Origin: Pseudomonadota bacterium
GTDB taxonomy: Bacteria; Pseudomonadota; Gammaproteobacteria; Xanthomonadales; Xanthomonadaceae
Direction: 5' to 3'
DNA: 50,359 nucleotides
NCBI GenBank assembly: GCA_023419315.1
Contig: JAEZYE010000038.1
Coordinates: forward strand, 1 to 50,359
Shown: positions 12,333-20,512 of the stretch, piece after piece
How positions within the stretch are numbered: the first letter of the stretch is position 1
How the letters are laid out: every line of letters starts with the position of its first letter
Notes under the pieces: model-generated
Told to the model about the DNA's origin: nothing
The model's database searches: none
The model's input: only the letters and a program-made list of their open reading frames with translations
Program-made: the position numbers and the translations under genes

Positions 12333-14393
12333 GTGCGTTTCGTGTTGGGTCGTTTCCGGATCGCCATCCTGCTGAGCCTGTTTGCCTGCGCCGCTTCCGC
12401 CGCCGTGTCGCCGCCCGTGGCCGCACCGGTCGAAGCCCCGGCGACCTCGACGCCCCGCACGCCGGAACCACCGCCGATCGCGGTACCCGAGATCGCGGAG
12501 CCGAGCCCGCAGCAGGTGATTGAACAGGTCAGCGAGCGCATCGACGCACCGCTTTACAGCCGCAAGTTGTGGACGCAGGCGGCGCGCGACTGGCGCCGCG
12601 CGTGGCCGGACATCGAAGCGTTCATGGCGCAGGGCATGGACGAGCTTCGCCAACTGTTGCGCGAAGGTGGCGGCCGCGTGTGGATTGGCCTGCTGCTGTC
12701 AGCCGCGTTCTGGGTGGGCGCGGTCTGGTTGTGGCCCAGAGCGGTGGCGCGACTGCGTCCGCGCCTGCCGGAAGGCCGCGTGCGGCGTTCGTTGCCGGCA
12801 TTGCTGACCGTGATCGGCATGACCCTGATCAGCGGACTGGCCGTCACCGGGATGCAGCAGGCATTGCTGTGGGGCGGCGGTATCGATACAGCGCTGGCGA
12901 CCTGGCTGGATCCGCTTGCCGGCATGCTGGTGTTCGCGACCTTCATGATCAGCCTCGGCCGCAACATGCTGTCCTGTGATGATGCGGCGCTGCGGTTGCC
13001 GAACATCCCGGACGAAGTGGTGTCGACCATGCGCCACAGTCCGTTGACGTTGGCCGCGGCCGCCGCCATCGCCACCTTGATGGACACGCTGGCCGTGCGC
13101 CTGCTGGCGGCGCAGAGCGCGGCGGCAGTGCTGATGATCGCGGCCGTCACGGTATTCCTGGCGTTCGCACTGGCCGGCGTGTGGTCGCGTCTCGGCGCCG
13201 CGCTGCGCCGTGACGTGGCCAGCGGCGAGGTCGACGAACGCCATCTGTTCGTGCTGCGCGCGGTGGTGCTGATCGGCTGGGCCTTGATCCTGGTGAGCTT
13301 GCTGGCGACGGTGGCGGGTTACTACGCGGCCGGCAATTTCATCATCAAGCAGACGCTGTGGGGCGTGGTGGTGCTGTTGTTCCTGTATCTGGTCGCCACC
13401 GCCAGCGGCGACGCCATTGACGCCTACCTTCGAGGCAACGGCCCGGCCGGACTGCGGCTTTCGCGCCGCCTCGGACTGGAGGCGCGCAAGGTCGATCAGA
13501 TGGGCGCATTGCTGTACGGCCTGGTGCGCCTGTTGTTGATCATCGCCGGCGTCGTGCTGCTGGCCGCGCCGTATGGTCTGGGCCCCGGCGAGCTGTTCGG
13601 CCGCCTGCATCCGCGCACCGCTGCGCTTGCGATCGGACAGCTGCGACTGAGCGCCGGCGATCTGCTCAAGGCGATTGCGGTGTTCGCGGTAACGATTTTC
13701 GCGTCACGCCTGTTCGGTCGCTGGTTCTCGCGCCGCTACCTGCCGACCACGCGGCTCGACGCCGGCATGCGCAACTCGCTGGCGTCGATCGCCACGTACG
13801 CAGGCGTGGTCGTAGCGATCTCGCTGGCGCTGGCGGCGATGGGCGTCAGTCTGGAAAAGATCACGTGGATCGCGAGCGCATTGACGGTCGGCATCGGCTT
13901 CGGCCTGCAGGCCATCGTGCAGAACTTCATCTCCGGTTTGATCCTGCTGGCCGAACGCCCGGTGCGCGTCGGCGACTGGGTCGTCGTCGGCGACGCGGAA
14001 GGCGACGTGCGCCGCATCAATGTGCGCGCCACCGAAATCACCACGCCCGACCGCACCACCGTGCTGATCCCGAATTCGGATCTGATCACCAAGGTCGTGC
14101 GCAACCGCACGCTGATCCGGTCCGAAGGGCTGGTGAAGATCCTGCTGCCGCTGCCCGCGGCGACGACCGACATCGAGAAGGCCTTCGCGATCATCCAGGA
14201 CGTGATTGCCTCCAATGCCGAGGTCCAGCGCAATCCGCCGCCGCAGGTGATGATCGAGGAAGTGAAGGACAACAAGATCTTCATCAACATCTCGGTGTAC
14301 GTCGAAGGCCCGCGCAAGGTGGCGAGCGTGCGCGGCGCGCTGTTGTTCGAAACGCTGCGCCGGCTGCCGGCCGAGGGCATTCCGCTGGCCTGA
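12333..14393 (+). CDS. MscS-family mechanosensitive channel (large, DUF3772-like type)
   Basis: The protein has an N-terminal signal peptide (RFVLGRFRIAILLSLFACAA), a Pro-rich segment, about ten membrane helices, and an MscS domain at the C-terminus: VGIGFGLQAIVQNFISGLIL forms the pore-lining helix, then VRVGDWVVVGDAEGDV and IPNSDLIT form the beta domain. Channels of this size (686 residues here) resemble MscK/YbiO-type proteins with an extra membrane module; gating under hypo-osmotic shock is the family role. The GTG at 12333 follows GCGAGGTG; a TTG at 12300 is an alternative but leaves a poorer signal peptide. Confidence 0.88.
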   Translation: MRFVLGRFRIAILLSLFACAASAAVSPPVAAPVEAPATSTPRTPEPPPIAVPEIAEPSPQQVIEQVSERIDAPLYSRKLWTQAARDWRRAWPDIEAFMAQGMDELRQLLREGGGRVWIGLLLSAAFWVGAVWLWPRAVARLRPRLPEGRVRRSLPALLTVIGMTLISGLAVTGMQQALLWGGGIDTALATWLDPLAGMLVFATFMISLGRNMLSCDDAALRLPNIPDEVVSTMRHSPLTLAAAAAIATLMDTLAVRLLAAQSAAAVLMIAAVTVFLAFALAGVWSRLGAALRRDVASGEVDERHLFVLRAVVLIGWALILVSLLATVAGYYAAGNFIIKQTLWGVVVLLFLYLVATASGDAIDAYLRGNGPAGLRLSRRLGLEARKVDQMGALLYGLVRLLLIIAGVVLLAAPYGLGPGELFGRLHPRTAALAIGQLRLSAGDLLKAIAVFAVTIFASRLFGRWFSRRYLPTTRLDAGMRNSLASIATYAGVVVAISLALAAMGVSLEKITWIASALTVGIGFGLQAIVQNFISGLILLAERPVRVGDWVVVGDAEGDVRRINVRATEITTPDRTTVLIPNSDLITKVVRNRTLIRSEGLVKILLPLPAATTDIEKAFAIIQDVIASNAEVQRNPPPQVMIEEVKDNKIFINISVYVEGPRKVASVRGALLFETLRRLPAEGIPLA

Positions 14394-14416
14394 TGGAGCC
14401 GGCTGCCGGCTGCCGG

Positions 14417-16534
14417 CTATTGGCGGATGCAGACCGCCAGGCCCGGCGCGCCTTCGCCTTCGGCGAACACGCTGATGCGTTCGCCGACCTTGCGGAACAC
14501 CAGATCGAAACGGCGCTCACCGAGCGGAAGATCAGCGACGGTGACGTCCTCGATACCGGGCGGCAACTCGGGCCGATCGATTTCGACCATCTGCCGTTCG
14601 CCGTCGATGCTGATGCCGAGGCAACTCTGCAGCAGCATCAAGCCGGAGCCCGCGGCCCAGGCCTGCGGCAGGCACGCAACCGGATAAGCGACCGGCGGCG
14701 CGCCCTGCGAACGCGAGAAGCCGCAGAACAGTTCGGGCAGGCGCATGTCGAAATGCACAGCCGCTTCGAACGCGCCGCGCAGCAATCGCGGCGCGCCGCC
14801 GCGCAGGCCCGCGCGTGCGATCCCGCTCGCACAGATGGCGTTGTCGTGCGGCCAGATCGAACCGTTGTGGTAGGAAATCGGGTTGTAGCGCGCTTCGCCG
14901 CGCGCCACCGTGCGCACGCCCCAGCCGGTGAAGAACGGCGAGGACAGCAGTTGCGTGGCGACGATGGAAGCGCGCTCCGGCGAGGCGAGCCCGGTGTAGA
15001 GCAGATGACCGGGATTGCTCGTGCGTACGCGGCAGAGTTTGCCTTCGCCGTCGATCGCCAGCCCGTAGAAGCGCATGTCCTCGTCCCAGAAATGCGTCTC
15101 CACCGCGATGCGCATCCGCTCGGCGCGCGCCTGCCATTGCGCGGCCGCATCGTCCTGCCCGATCAGCCGAGCCATCGCGGCCATGCCCTGCAACGCGGCG
15201 TAGGCGTAGCCCTGGACTTCGACCAGTGCGATGGGGCCGGGCGCGAGCGTGCCGTCAGCGTGGAAGACGGAATCGCCACTGTCCTTCCAGCCCTGGTTCG
15301 CGAGGCCGCCTTCGGCTGCGCGCGCGTAGTCGAGCAAGCCCAGCGGATTGGCGTCGCAGACGCGCTGCACCCAGCCGATCGCCGCTTCCAGCGACGGCCA
15401 CAACGCGCGCAGGAATTCCAGATCGCCGGTCCGTCGCACGTACTCGCGGGCGAGCATGACGAACAGCGGCGTGGTGTCGACGCCGCCGTAGTAGAGACCG
15501 AAGGGCAGTTCGCGCAGGCTCGACATCTCGCCCTTGCGCGTCTCGTGCATGATTTTTCCGGGCGAGGCGTCGAGGAACGGCGCGTCTTCCTTCGCTTGGT
15601 GTTCGGCCAGAAAGCGGAGCACGCCGCGCGCCAGGCCCGGATCCAGCCACAGCGTCTGCAACGCGGTGATCACCGCGTCGCGACCGAACGGCGTCGAGAA
15701 CCAGGGAATGCCGGCGTAGGGATATGGCCCGGTTTCCAGATCACTCGTCAGCAGCGCGAGATCCGAACGCGATTGCCGCATCCACTGGTCGAACAGCGGG
15801 CCGCTGCTGACGATGCGCGCGCCGCGCCGCTGGCGCGTGCGCATGCGGCGGCGGGCGACCGAGGCCTGGTTGCGGTAGCGCTCGCGCGAGGGCGTGTCGC
15901 CGGTGGTGGTGCCGCATTCGATGTAGAACTCGCGGACTTCATCCGGCTCCATCGTCAATGCGAACTCCAGCTCGCCCGCGCCGCGGAAAATCGGCGGCTC
16001 GGAAAAGCGGATGTAGCAGGCGCGCTCCAGATCATCGAGCCCGACATAGCGGAACACATAGCCGATTTCGCCGGGTTCCGGCTCCATCAGCCGACCGCGC
16101 GCGGGGCGCTTGCTGCCGCGCACTTCGAACATGTCCCAGAAATCCGCCGCCAGGCTGAAACGCAGCGGCAACGTCACGCGCTGCTCGCCGTAGTTCACGC
16201 AACTCAGGCGTTCGTACATGCGTTCCTGGCACAGGAAGCGGTTGCGGCTGATGTGGATCAACCCTTGTGGCGTGCCGACTTCATCCAGCGGCGACAACGC
16301 GCGATTGGTCAGGTGCGCGACGAACAGCACGTTGTCCTGCGTGACCGCGGCGCTGAGCAGCGTGGGCGTTTCCTCGCCGAGCCGCAGCCGGTACGAGGAC
16401 AACAATCGCGTGTCGCTGACGAAGAAGCCTTCGCTGGGGCCGGAAATGTCGCCATAACTGTTGGCGACCAGGAAGCTGTCGCCGTCCTTCAGCACGTAGC
16501 GCGTATACAGCGCGGCGTCGGCGGCGGAGTCCAT
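14417..16534 (-). CDS. Amylo-alpha-1,6-glucosidase-like glycoside hydrolase with glycogen debranching N-domain
   Basis: The 705-residue protein has an N-terminal glycogen-debranching N-domain (about 10-190; LVANSYGDISGPSEGFFV, DTRLLSSYRL) and a C-terminal six-hairpin catalytic domain typical of GH63/GH133-type enzymes. The regions AGIPWFSTPFGRDAVITAL and GLANQGWKDSGDSVFH carry the expected acidic residues, and NGSIWPHDNAIC is well conserved. The family acts on alpha-glucan branch points or other alpha-glucosides. It starts four bases after the glycosyltransferase stop. Coupling to trehalose synthesis suggests use of maltodextrin or a trehalose-derived glucan, which is inference. No signal peptide. 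Confidence 0.87.
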   Translation of the reverse strand: MDSAADAALYTRYVLKDGDSFLVANSYGDISGPSEGFFVSDTRLLSSYRLRLGEETPTLLSAAVTQDNVLFVAHLTNRALSPLDEVGTPQGLIHISRNRFLCQERMYERLSCVNYGEQRVTLPLRFSLAADFWDMFEVRGSKRPARGRLMEPEPGEIGYVFRYVGLDDLERACYIRFSEPPIFRGAGELEFALTMEPDEVREFYIECGTTTGDTPSRERYRNQASVARRRMRTRQRRGARIVSSGPLFDQWMRQSRSDLALLTSDLETGPYPYAGIPWFSTPFGRDAVITALQTLWLDPGLARGVLRFLAEHQAKEDAPFLDASPGKIMHETRKGEMSSLRELPFGLYYGGVDTTPLFVMLAREYVRRTGDLEFLRALWPSLEAAIGWVQRVCDANPLGLLDYARAAEGGLANQGWKDSGDSVFHADGTLAPGPIALVEVQGYAYAALQGMAAMARLIGQDDAAAQWQARAERMRIAVETHFWDEDMRFYGLAIDGEGKLCRVRTSNPGHLLYTGLASPERASIVATQLLSSPFFTGWGVRTVARGEARYNPISYHNGSIWPHDNAICASGIARAGLRGGAPRLLRGAFEAAVHFDMRLPELFCGFSRSQGAPPVAYPVACLPQAWAAGSGLMLLQSCLGISIDGERQMVEIDRPELPPGIEDVTVADLPLGERRFDLVFRKVGERISVFAEGEGAPGLAVCIRQ

Positions 16535-16537
16535 TGC

Positions 16538-17593
16538 TCAGCCCTGTGCCACGCGCAGCCGCGGACCATCCAGCAATTGCTGGTAAAGCGCCACGTACTC
16601 GCGCGCCATCGCCGTGGCGGAGAAGCGGCGCTCGAACGTCTGCCGCACGCTCCGGCGCGACAGTCCGTCGATACGCTGCACGGCTTCGGTCGCGGCGCTG
16701 ATCGAATCGACGATGTGGCCGGTGACGCCTTCGTCGATGACTTCGGGCACGGAGCCGCAACGCCATCCGACCACCGGCGTGCCGCAGGCCATGGCCTCGA
16801 TCATCACCAGGCCGAACGGCTCCGGCCAATCGATGGGGAACAGCAGCGCGCGGGCATTGCCGAGGAACTCCGCCTTGTCGTCGTCGTTGATCTCGCCGAT
16901 GAACTCGATGCCGTCCTGATCCAGCAGCGGACGGATGGTTTCGCGGAAATACACCCGATCATCGGCGCCGACCTTGGCTGCGATCTTCAGCGGAATGCCG
17001 GCGCGCCGTGCGATGGCGATGGCGCGATCGACGCGCTTCTCGGGCGAGATGCGGCCCAGGAAGGCAAGGTAGTCGCCGCGCGGTTGCGCCGGCGGCGTGT
17101 ACAGGTCCTCGGGCAGGCCGTGATACACGGTGCCCAGCCAGTTCGCCCACGGCATCGGCTTGCGCTGGCTGTCGGAGATCGACACCAGCGGGAATTCGGG
17201 CCAGCGCCGGTAGAAACCGGGCAGATCCTTTTTGTCCTGACGGCCATGCAGGGTCGAGACGGTGTGCGCGGCAAACGGCTCCAGCAGCGGCATCGGAAGC
17301 AGATCCACGTGCAGATGCAGGATGTCGAATTCGTTCGCGCGCTTCTTCACGTCATGCAGCATGGACAGGTGCGCGGCCACCGCGCCCTTGAGCGGTGCAT
17401 CATCGAGGCGGATGGCGCAATCGCGACCGGCGACCAGTTCGGCGCGCGTGCGCGAATCGCCCGAAGCGAACAGGGTGACCTCATGCCCCGCGTCGACGAG
17501 TGCGTCCGTGAGGTAGGCGACGACACGCTCGGTGCCGCCATAGAGCTTGGGCGGAACGGATTCGAACAAAGGCGATATCTGGGCGATCTTCAC
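16538..17593 (-). CDS. GT-B glycosyltransferase (family 4 type)
   Basis: The product (351 residues) begins VKIAQISPLFESVPPKLYGG, the usual N-terminal Rossmann strand and glycine-rich loop of GT4 enzymes. It contains FLGRISPEKRVDRAI (donor-binding lysine), IEFIGEINDDDKAEFLGNAR and the C-terminal EPFGLVMIEAMACGTPVVGW with the E-x7-E pattern. The GTG start (17591-17593) overlaps the otsA stop by four bases (GTGA), so the two are translationally coupled; a GGAG lies upstream. The acceptor is unknown. The neighbours suggest a trehalose or glucan substrate. No membrane segment. Confidence 0.87.
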   Translation of the reverse strand: MKIAQISPLFESVPPKLYGGTERVVAYLTDALVDAGHEVTLFASGDSRTRAELVAGRDCAIRLDDAPLKGAVAAHLSMLHDVKKRANEFDILHLHVDLLPMPLLEPFAAHTVSTLHGRQDKKDLPGFYRRWPEFPLVSISDSQRKPMPWANWLGTVYHGLPEDLYTPPAQPRGDYLAFLGRISPEKRVDRAIAIARRAGIPLKIAAKVGADDRVYFRETIRPLLDQDGIEFIGEINDDDKAEFLGNARALLFPIDWPEPFGLVMIEAMACGTPVVGWRCGSVPEVIDEGVTGHIVDSISAATEAVQRIDGLSRRSVRQTFERRFSATAMAREYVALYQQLLDGPRLRVAQG

Positions 17594-19062
17594 GGCAGGG
17601 GAACTCCATTGGCCGCCGGTTTCCCGACCGATGGGGTCAGACGGGACGTCGGCATGTCCGCCTTCGCGTCCGCGCCGGGCGCGGGCTGGCGGAGCGTTTC
17701 CAGGAAATTGCGGGCCCAATGGCCCACGTCGTTGCGACGCAGCGTGTCCATCATCGCGTGCCAGCGCTCCTGGCGTTCGGCGAGCGGCATCGTGGCGGCG
17801 GTGTTGAACGCATGCGCGATTTCATCGGGATCATGCGGGTTGACCAGCAGAGCGGCATCGAGTTCTTCGGCAGCGCCGGCGAAGCGCGACAGCACCAGAA
17901 CGCCGGGATCGAATGCGGACTGCGAGGCAAGGTATTCCTTCGCCACCAGGTTCATGCCGTCACGCAGCGGCGTGATCAGGGCGATGTCGGCGGCGCGGTA
18001 GAAGCCGGTGAGAACGGACTGCGGAAAACTGTCGTTGACGTAGCGGATCGGCGTCCAGTCCGGACGCGCGTGGCGGCCGTTGATGTGGCCGGCGAGGCGT
18101 TCCAGTTCGTGGCGCACGTTCTGGTATTCCGGAACGCGGCTGCGACTGGGCGGGGCGATCTGCAGATAGGTCCAGCGGCCGGATTCCTCGCTGGTTTCCA
18201 GATGGCGCTCGAATCCCTTGAAACGTTCCGGAAGTCCTTTCGAGTAATCGAGCCGATCCACGCCGATGGCCAGCCGCCGTCCGGACAGACTGGCGCGCAG
18301 GTTGTGACCGGCCACGCGCGCCTGGTTGGCCTGAGCGTTGGCGACCACGGCGTCCACATCGATGCCGATGGGAAATGCATCGCTGCGGCAACGTCGCGCG
18401 CGTGGCGTGTCCTCGGCCAGGTGCTGCTGTCGATACTGGCGGAAATTCGCCAGATCACTGTGGGTCTGGAAGCCGACGAGATCGTAGTCCTCCAGCATGC
18501 CAAGCAGCGCCGCGTGGCCGGGCAGCGCGCACAGCACGTCCGGTGGCGGCATCGGGATATGCAGGAAGAAGCCGATGCGGTTGTCCACCCCGAGTTCGCG
18601 CAGGCAGCGCGCGAGTGGAATGAGGTGATAGTCGTGCACCCAGATGACGTCATCGCCGTGCAGTTCTTTCGCCAGCGCTTCGGCGAAGCGTCGATTGATG
18701 CGCAGGTAGGCGTCGGCGTGCTCGCGGTGGTAATCGACCAGATCGATCCGGTAATGCAGCAGCGGCCACAGCACGCGATTGGCAAAGCCGTGGTAGTAGG
18801 CATCGAAGTCGTCGGCCGGCAGATCCAGCAACGTGTAGGCGAGATCGCCTGATTGCAGGTGCTGGACCGGCGGGCGCCGATCACTGCTCGACTCGCCGCT
18901 CCATCCCAGCCACAAGCCGCTGCCGTCGCCGATGGCCGCGTTCAACGCCACCGCCAGCCCGCCGGTCTGGGTTTCGCCCGGCAAGGCGACGCGATTGGAG
19001 ACCATCACCGTGCGGCCGCTGGCGCGCAGCCCGGGCAACGCACGCGCGTCCGGCGCACTCAT
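17590..19062 (-). CDS. otsA: Alpha,alpha-trehalose-phosphate synthase (UDP/ADP-forming)
   Basis: OtsA condenses nucleotide-glucose with glucose-6-phosphate to make trehalose-6-phosphate. The 490-residue protein has the GT20 landmarks: SNRV (22-25), TGGLAVAL (33-40), WLGWSG (51-56), VHDYHL, GVDRLDYSKGLPERFKGFE with its phosphate/UDP-contacting arginine and lysine, and PLRDGMNLVAKEY with the catalytic-site acidic residues. Its start overlaps the otsB stop by four bases (ATGA), so expression is coupled. The C-terminal 30 residues are a variable tail. With OtsB it makes trehalose, an osmotic and desiccation protectant. Confidence 0.96.
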   Translation of the reverse strand: MSAPDARALPGLRASGRTVMVSNRVALPGETQTGGLAVALNAAIGDGSGLWLGWSGESSSDRRPPVQHLQSGDLAYTLLDLPADDFDAYYHGFANRVLWPLLHYRIDLVDYHREHADAYLRINRRFAEALAKELHGDDVIWVHDYHLIPLARCLRELGVDNRIGFFLHIPMPPPDVLCALPGHAALLGMLEDYDLVGFQTHSDLANFRQYRQQHLAEDTPRARRCRSDAFPIGIDVDAVVANAQANQARVAGHNLRASLSGRRLAIGVDRLDYSKGLPERFKGFERHLETSEESGRWTYLQIAPPSRSRVPEYQNVRHELERLAGHINGRHARPDWTPIRYVNDSFPQSVLTGFYRAADIALITPLRDGMNLVAKEYLASQSAFDPGVLVLSRFAGAAEELDAALLVNPHDPDEIAHAFNTAATMPLAERQERWHAMMDTLRRNDVGHWARNFLETLRQPAPGADAKADMPTSRLTPSVGKPAANGVPLP

Positions 19063-19823
19063 GCCACTTCCTCCTTTTTCAACGAGCGTTGCAACCAGTC
19101 GCGTACGCGGCGTGGATCCGGCAGCCGATAGCGCGCCTGCGTCGGACGCGGATCGCCGACCAGCACGCTCACGCCATCCAGCGCGTTGACGACGGCGAAG
19201 CCTGCTTCGTCGGCCGGATCATCTCCGATGAAAACCGGGCGACGTCCGCGGAAGGGCGGTTCCTGCATGAACGCCGCGATCGCCACGCCTTTGTCCATGC
19301 CGAGCGGACGCACTTCGATGCCGTGCGCGCCCGGATGCAGCCGGTGTTCGCGCAAGCGAGCCGGCAGCGTTGCAGCGAATGCGGTCAGCGCTTCGGCGGC
19401 TTCGGGCGCGGCGCGCCAATGCAGGAACAGGCAGCCGCCCTTGCACTCGATCAATGCACCGGGATAGCGCGCGGCGATCGCGTCGGCCTCGCGTGCGAGC
19501 GCCATGAATTCCTCTTCCATCGCTGGCGCGGCGTGCAGATGTCCGGACGCGCGCCGTTCCAGGCCGTGCAGGCCGGCGACCGCGCCAATGCTCCACGGCG
19601 CGAACAGTGCATCGAGCGCCTGGATGGATCGTCCGCTGACCAGCGCAAGCGCGCCGCCGCATTTTTCCGCCAGGCCCGGCAACACCGTCGCCAGGACCGG
19701 GTCGATGCGCACGGCATCAGGCGTGGCTGCGTGTTCCGTCAGCGATCCGTCCACATCCAGAAAAACGGCCCAATCGTCCTCGATCAGCGGGGGTTCCGCT
19801 GTGGCATTCGTCTCTGTGCCCAT
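19059..19823 (-). CDS. otsB: Trehalose-6-phosphate phosphatase
   Basis: OtsB removes the phosphate from trehalose-6-phosphate. It is a HAD phosphatase: motif I is FLDVDGSLTE (D23 nucleophile, D25 acid/base), motif II LVSGRS, motif III RPLGMDKG and motif IV FIGDDPADEAGF. The cap region between II and III is of normal size (254 residues in all). The ATG at 19821-19823 is the first gene of the otsB-otsA-GT4-debranching enzyme operon; the divergent MgtC-like gene begins about 120 bases away. An osmotic-stress promoter is expected upstream but no convincing site was seen. Confidence 0.95.
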   Translation of the reverse strand: MGTETNATAEPPLIEDDWAVFLDVDGSLTEHAATPDAVRIDPVLATVLPGLAEKCGGALALVSGRSIQALDALFAPWSIGAVAGLHGLERRASGHLHAAPAMEEEFMALAREADAIAARYPGALIECKGGCLFLHWRAAPEAAEALTAFAATLPARLREHRLHPGAHGIEVRPLGMDKGVAIAAFMQEPPFRGRRPVFIGDDPADEAGFAVVNALDGVSVLVGDPRPTQARYRLPDPRRVRDWLQRSLKKEEVA

Positions 19824-19939
19824 GGCGGCATGTTAGACAGCGCGACGTGAGCAAGGCGTGGAAACGCGCTGCATTTCGCGTCGCCTTGACTCGCGGCGCG
19901 CGACGCTGCGCGTGCCGAACGTACGCCGGAGAGCGCGCG

Positions 19940-20413
19940 ATGACATGGGATGCACAGTGGAACGTGTTGGTGGAAGTGGTGTACGCCATGCTGCTGGCCG
20001 GCAGCATCGGTGTTGAACGCGAGATCAAGGATCGGCCCGCGGGTTTCCGCACGCACATGCTGGTCGGCGGCGCTGCCGCATTTCTCGTCGGCACCGGTCA
20101 GTTGCTGATGGAGGTATCGGTGCGGCAGGGCGATGAGAGCGTGATGGTCGATCCCTTGCGACTGGTGGAAGCCGTGGTCGCGGGCGTGGCCTTCATCGGC
20201 GCGGGGACGATCTTCGCGCAGCGTCGGTCCGGCGTCGTCGTAGGCATCACCACGGCGGCATCGCTGTTGATGGTGGCGGTGATCGGCGTGGCCGTGGGGT
20301 TCGGCTTCAACCTGCTCGCGTTCCTCGTCACGGCGGTGACCTTGACGGTGCTGATCGCGCTGGCGTGGCTGGAGCGCCTGCTGTTGCGCCGCCGTTCCGG
20401 ACGGGAGCAATGA
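19940..20413 (+). CDS. MgtC/SapB family inner-membrane protein
   Basis: The ATG at 19940 follows CGGAGAG and gives a 157-residue protein. It carries the family signature in its first part (AGSIGVEREIKDRPAGFRTH, the GxxxGxERE/GxRTH block) and four to five membrane helices (MLLAGSIG, LVGGAAAFLVGT, AVVAGVAFIGAGTIF, VGITTAASLLMVAVIGVAVG, LLAFLVTAVTLTVLI). The soluble ACT-like domain of MgtC itself is absent, so this is the short SapB-type. Family members affect magnesium homeostasis and virulence; a specific role is not established. It ends seven bases before a sigma-54 promoter. Confidence 0.9.
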   Translation: MTWDAQWNVLVEVVYAMLLAGSIGVEREIKDRPAGFRTHMLVGGAAAFLVGTGQLLMEVSVRQGDESVMVDPLRLVEAVVAGVAFIGAGTIFAQRRSGVVVGITTAASLLMVAVIGVAVGFGFNLLAFLVTAVTLTVLIALAWLERLLLRRRSGREQ

Positions 20414-20419
20414 GCCGAC

Positions 20420-20435
20420 TGGCACGGGCTTTGCT
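20420..20435 (+). promoter_or_regulatory. Sigma-54 (-24/-12) promoter for the EAL gene
   Basis: TGGCACG-GGCT-TTGCT is a perfect match to the RpoN consensus TGGCACG-N4-TTGCW. It lies in the gap after the MgtC-like gene, with the -12 GC about 80 bases before the ATG at 20513. It is strong evidence that c-di-GMP turnover by this protein is under sigma-54 control. Confidence 0.85.
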
Positions 20436-20512
20436 TGGGATTCCAGCGTCGGGCGGCTTGTGCAGGCGAAGGATCGCTTGATAACTTTCGGAATCCGGCT
20501 CTTCTTCTGATC

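Noticed and set aside
13865..18001. A 1378-codon open frame on the plus strand
   Set aside because: It runs antisense to the hydrolase, glycosyltransferase and otsA genes, all of which have recognisable domains and overlapping starts. It is a high-GC shadow frame.
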